DNA of 37,266 bases from Verrucomicrobiaceae bacterium. GTDB taxonomy: Bacteria; Verrucomicrobiota; Verrucomicrobiia; Chthoniobacterales; Terrimicrobiaceae. The notes under the pieces were generated by a model. The model saw only the letters and a list, made by a program, of their open reading frames with translations, was not told where the DNA came from and ran no database searches. Each line of letters opens with the position of its first letter. The first letter of the stretch is position 1. Positions 36,001-37,266 of the stretch are shown one piece after another. The stretch is taken from the NCBI GenBank assembly GCA_007280915.1, contig QYQL01000087.1, forward strand, positions 1-37,266, given 5' to 3'. The position numbers and the translations under genes are program-made.

Positions 36001-36355
36001 TGCCCGACCAGCCTGCCGACGAGTTGTTGAGGTTGACCTCCATGCCCAGCCGCGCGGACTCCCGGATGGCGTGCTTCATCATCTCCCGCCATTCCGGCGT
36101 GGTGCACCGGACCGGGCCCGCGGGAAAGGTTTTGCCGATGTTGAAGATCATCACTCCGCCGAGGCCGGCCTGCTTCATTCCCTCAAGGTCGGCCGAGATC
36201 CCCTCGCGGGTGATGTGTCCGTTCACCCAATACCAAAATGCATACGGCCGGGCGGAATCCGGAGGATTTTCAAATGCCTGCTTCAGGTCATCCGCCGCGA
36301 ATGCCGGGGCGGCGAGAAGCAGGCACGAAATGAGCGCCAGTCTGCTGTATTGCAA
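33044..36355 (-). CDS. Secreted GH106 family alpha-L-rhamnosidase
   Basis: About 1103 residues with a signal peptide (LQYSRLALISCLLLAAPAFA). Family features are RPYAFWYWVNGHITREGI, AGWSGSGGPW, a jelly-roll insert (about 210-330), and the catalytic region VHSDSYEMGAQNW (E440), where Tyr replaces the Trp of the paralogues. FTIEPYHQEQFD and PMAEIW (Ile for Phe) follow, then a C-terminal sandwich with NLWPNRLIGDEQLP and SGLIGPVTI. These substitutions make it the most divergent of the full-length copies. The best start is a TTG at 36355 with GGGAG seven bases upstream; a TTG at 36361 is too close to that site. It follows the partial sulfatase by about 12 bp, so the two are probably cotranscribed. 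Confidence 0.9.
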   Translation of the reverse strand: MQYSRLALISCLLLAAPAFAADDLKQAFENPPDSARPYAFWYWVNGHITREGISADLEGMKQAGLGGVMIFNIGKTFPAGPVRCTTPEWREMMKHAIRESARLGMEVNLNNSSAGWSGSGGPWITPDLAMKKLTWSETRIQGGRHVAEALPAPPSITEYKPEFFEPAKKLDFYRDIAVLAFPTPEAEKENPDAASVTASDPECKVAALIDHDETTVAGLNGRPASLRFEFAKPFPGHTLELRFKRGGAAVQGGTLFSSDDGMDWRKVRDFEVRNEMPVSAPFEAAPARFWKIDFAVKGGAAPIQLTEARLLPGYRIEDWTGMAVFDWIGIDRPQPPAADATAPADCVIPRGKIIDLTSRLKPDGTLDWNAPPGDWTVLRFGYTLTGQITGTTPAAGGAGLEGDKFSKEAVDVSWKNSLQPFWDDKEIDEHVQYVHSDSYEMGAQNWSNNFPAQFKDRRGYDLTTWLPAMTGRVVENLDQSERFLWDLRHVISGLIADNYFGHLRDLCHQSGKQFTIEPYHQEQFDSVTVGGIADVPMAEIWMGENVPSPFWTKLGASPAHVYGKKIVQCESFTSNLNLPDGGNWSKSPWDLKSRGDFMLCGGINRIVMHVSALQPWENVAPGMTIGPCGQHFDRGNTWWSRAGGWTTYLARCQHLLAQGKFMADVLYSCGENSPSKSIAPEGLMKMPKGYDYDVCDPNVILTRLAVKDGRLVLPDGMSYRVLVLPEGDTMTPELLRKIRSLVEAGATVIGPKPSRANGLVGFPEANDEIRKLSDEIWGSGDPGPAGEHAFGQGRVIWGRELKKVLAELGIKPDLTTPPNTPLIYIHRQLDEGGDIYFVSNQSTDAQAVDCKFRTAGKQPELWNPLTGEMRELPDFQNEDGSTKAPLHFEPRESYFVVFRKPAGVAGKHGMNFPESKTVQEITGPWKVAFDPKLGGPPDPVTFDSLQDWTSRPEPGIKYYSGPATYRKSFDCPAAGSGQRIFLDLGKVQNLASVKLNGRDLGAVWCAPWSLEITKDVKQKDNALEIEVVNLWPNRLIGDEQLPADYERDAKGALKSLPDWLLKNTPRTSGRITFATYNTWKKDDPLLPSGLIGPVTIRTRLSGE

Positions 36356-36367
36356 AGCCAAGCTCCC

Positions 36368-37266
36368 TTATTCCGCGCTGTCCGATTTCCCGGCTTTCTT
36401 CCCTTTGTTTTTTTCCGGCGCGCTGTCGCCGGCGTCCTTCGTGAAGCTGTCCTGGAGCTCCTGCCATTTGGCGGCCATCGTGGCGACGCGGTCGGGCTGC
36501 TCCGCCGAGAGGTTTTTCATTTCACAGCGGTCGGTTGCCAGATCGTAGAGACTCCAGCCTCCCGGTTTTTTCACCGAGGACACGATTTTATAATCTCCCA
36601 TGCGCAGCGCCTGGTTGCCGCTGTGGTTGAAGAACACATAGTCGCGCGGGGCGCTCCCATCCTTCGCAAGCGCGGGAGCCAGGCTGCGGCCGGGGAACGC
36701 AGGAGCACCAGCGGGGGTCTCGGGTTTCACGCCCGCGAGTTCGAGGAGCGTCGGCACGATGTCCACGACGTGTCCGACATCATGCCGGAGTTCGCCCTTC
36801 GCGGAGATCCCCTTCGGCCAGTGGACGACGAGCGGAGTCGAGACGCCGCCCTCGTTTGTCCAGATCTTGTGGAGGCGGAACGGGGAATTCCCCGCGCTCG
36901 ACCATCCGGGCCCGAGGCACAGAAACGACCCGGCGGATCCCGGCGCTGCCGACATGTCGTTGCCGTCGCCCCGCACGATCAGTTCGGCGCTCGTGCCGTT
37001 GTCGGAGAGGAAAAGGATGATCGTGTTGTCCCATGCGCCCATCGCCCGCACCTGGTCGAGCACGCGTCCGATCTCGTGGTCCATGCGATCAATCATTGCG
37101 GCGTGGATGGCCATCTTGGTGGCCTGAAACTTCTTTTGTTCCTCTGTGAGCGAATCCCATGGCACGGCGCGCTCCATCTCGCCGGGGCCGACTTGTTCAC
37201 GGACTTTCGGTTTGAATCCGGGGGCGACAACCTCCGTCTCAAGCGGGGAGAGCGCGCAGTTGACGA
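36368..37266 (-). CDS. Secreted type I sulfatase, 5' end cut by the window edge
   Basis: The last ~299 codons of a sulfatase; the reading frame stays open to base 37266, so the signal peptide and formylglycine motif lie outside the window. Visible family features are FLSDNGTSAELIVRGDGND (second metal-binding site), LHKIWTNEGGVSTPLVVHWPKGI, GHVVDIVPTLLELAGV, and the late YDLATDRCEMKNLSAEQPDR. It resembles the sulfatase at 27638-29230 in this C-terminal half and likewise ends in a Lys-rich tail (NKGKKAGKSDSAE). It is followed within about 12 bp by a GH106 gene, repeating the sulfatase/rhamnosidase pairing seen in the central block. Confidence 0.9.
   Translation of the reverse strand, partial: VNCALSPLETEVVAPGFKPKVREQVGPGEMERAVPWDSLTEEQKKFQATKMAIHAAMIDRMDHEIGRVLDQVRAMGAWDNTIILFLSDNGTSAELIVRGDGNDMSAAPGSAGSFLCLGPGWSSAGNSPFRLHKIWTNEGGVSTPLVVHWPKGISAKGELRHDVGHVVDIVPTLLELAGVKPETPAGAPAFPGRSLAPALAKDGSAPRDYVFFNHSGNQALRMGDYKIVSSVKKPGGWSLYDLATDRCEMKNLSAEQPDRVATMAAKWQELQDSFTKDAGDSAPEKNKGKKAGKSDSAE

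Noticed and set aside
1..37266. CRISPR arrays, tRNA or rRNA genes, and transposases
   Set aside because: I found no regularly spaced repeats, no RNA-gene signatures and no transposase-like protein anywhere in the window.

Overview
The window looks like part of a Verrucomicrobiota chromosome, with related Planctomycetota/Lentisphaerota as the main alternative. The basis is GC-rich DNA, a XylR-type regulator (LacI-like sensor fused to an AraC DNA-binding domain), many secreted sulfatases and GH106 enzymes, a PEP-CTERM-tailed protease, and no SusC/SusD pair, which argues against Bacteroidota. This assignment is inference from gene content; no rRNA or marker gene is present.

Left edge (1-2890): a small secreted protein of unknown function is transcribed divergently from a XylR-type regulator. 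Next come a 195-bp palindromic MITE/REP-like element, a ribbon-helix-helix antitoxin with a PIN-domain (VapC) toxin, a nested hairpin, and what may be the remnant of a signal-peptide coding region.

Central minus-strand block (2889-20927): reading in the direction of transcription, this holds a small secreted protein, a GH106 rhamnosidase, a sulfatase, two more GH106 enzymes, a sulfatase with an extra C-terminal domain, a five-bladed beta-propeller glycosidase, a secreted unknown, and a GH78 rhamnosidase. Several junctions overlap by 4-8 nt or are separated by only a few bases, so this is probably one operon. An AraC regulator sits divergently at its head and is followed on the plus strand by a large GH3 glycosidase with a PA14 insertion.

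Right block, also minus strand (25078-37266): a truncated sulfatase runs off the window edge, followed by a fourth GH106, a PEP-CTERM S8 peptidase with an unusual active site, a tandem pair of duplicated unknown secreted proteins, a sulfatase, a stand-alone gltD-like oxidoreductase, and a Tat-exported unknown.

Five predicted alpha-L-rhamnosidases (four GH106, one GH78), four sulfatases, a beta-glycosidase and local AraC-type regulation point to degradation of a sulfated, rhamnose-rich polysaccharide, such as an ulvan- or rhamnan-sulfate-like algal glycan. The substrate is inferred. No polysaccharide lyase, transporter, anaerobic sulfatase-maturating enzyme or rhamnose catabolic gene was recognised here, so those functions must lie elsewhere or be replaced by the unknown proteins. 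The most novel material is the set of secreted unknowns, the Glu-for-Asp subtilase and the domain variation among the GH106 paralogues.
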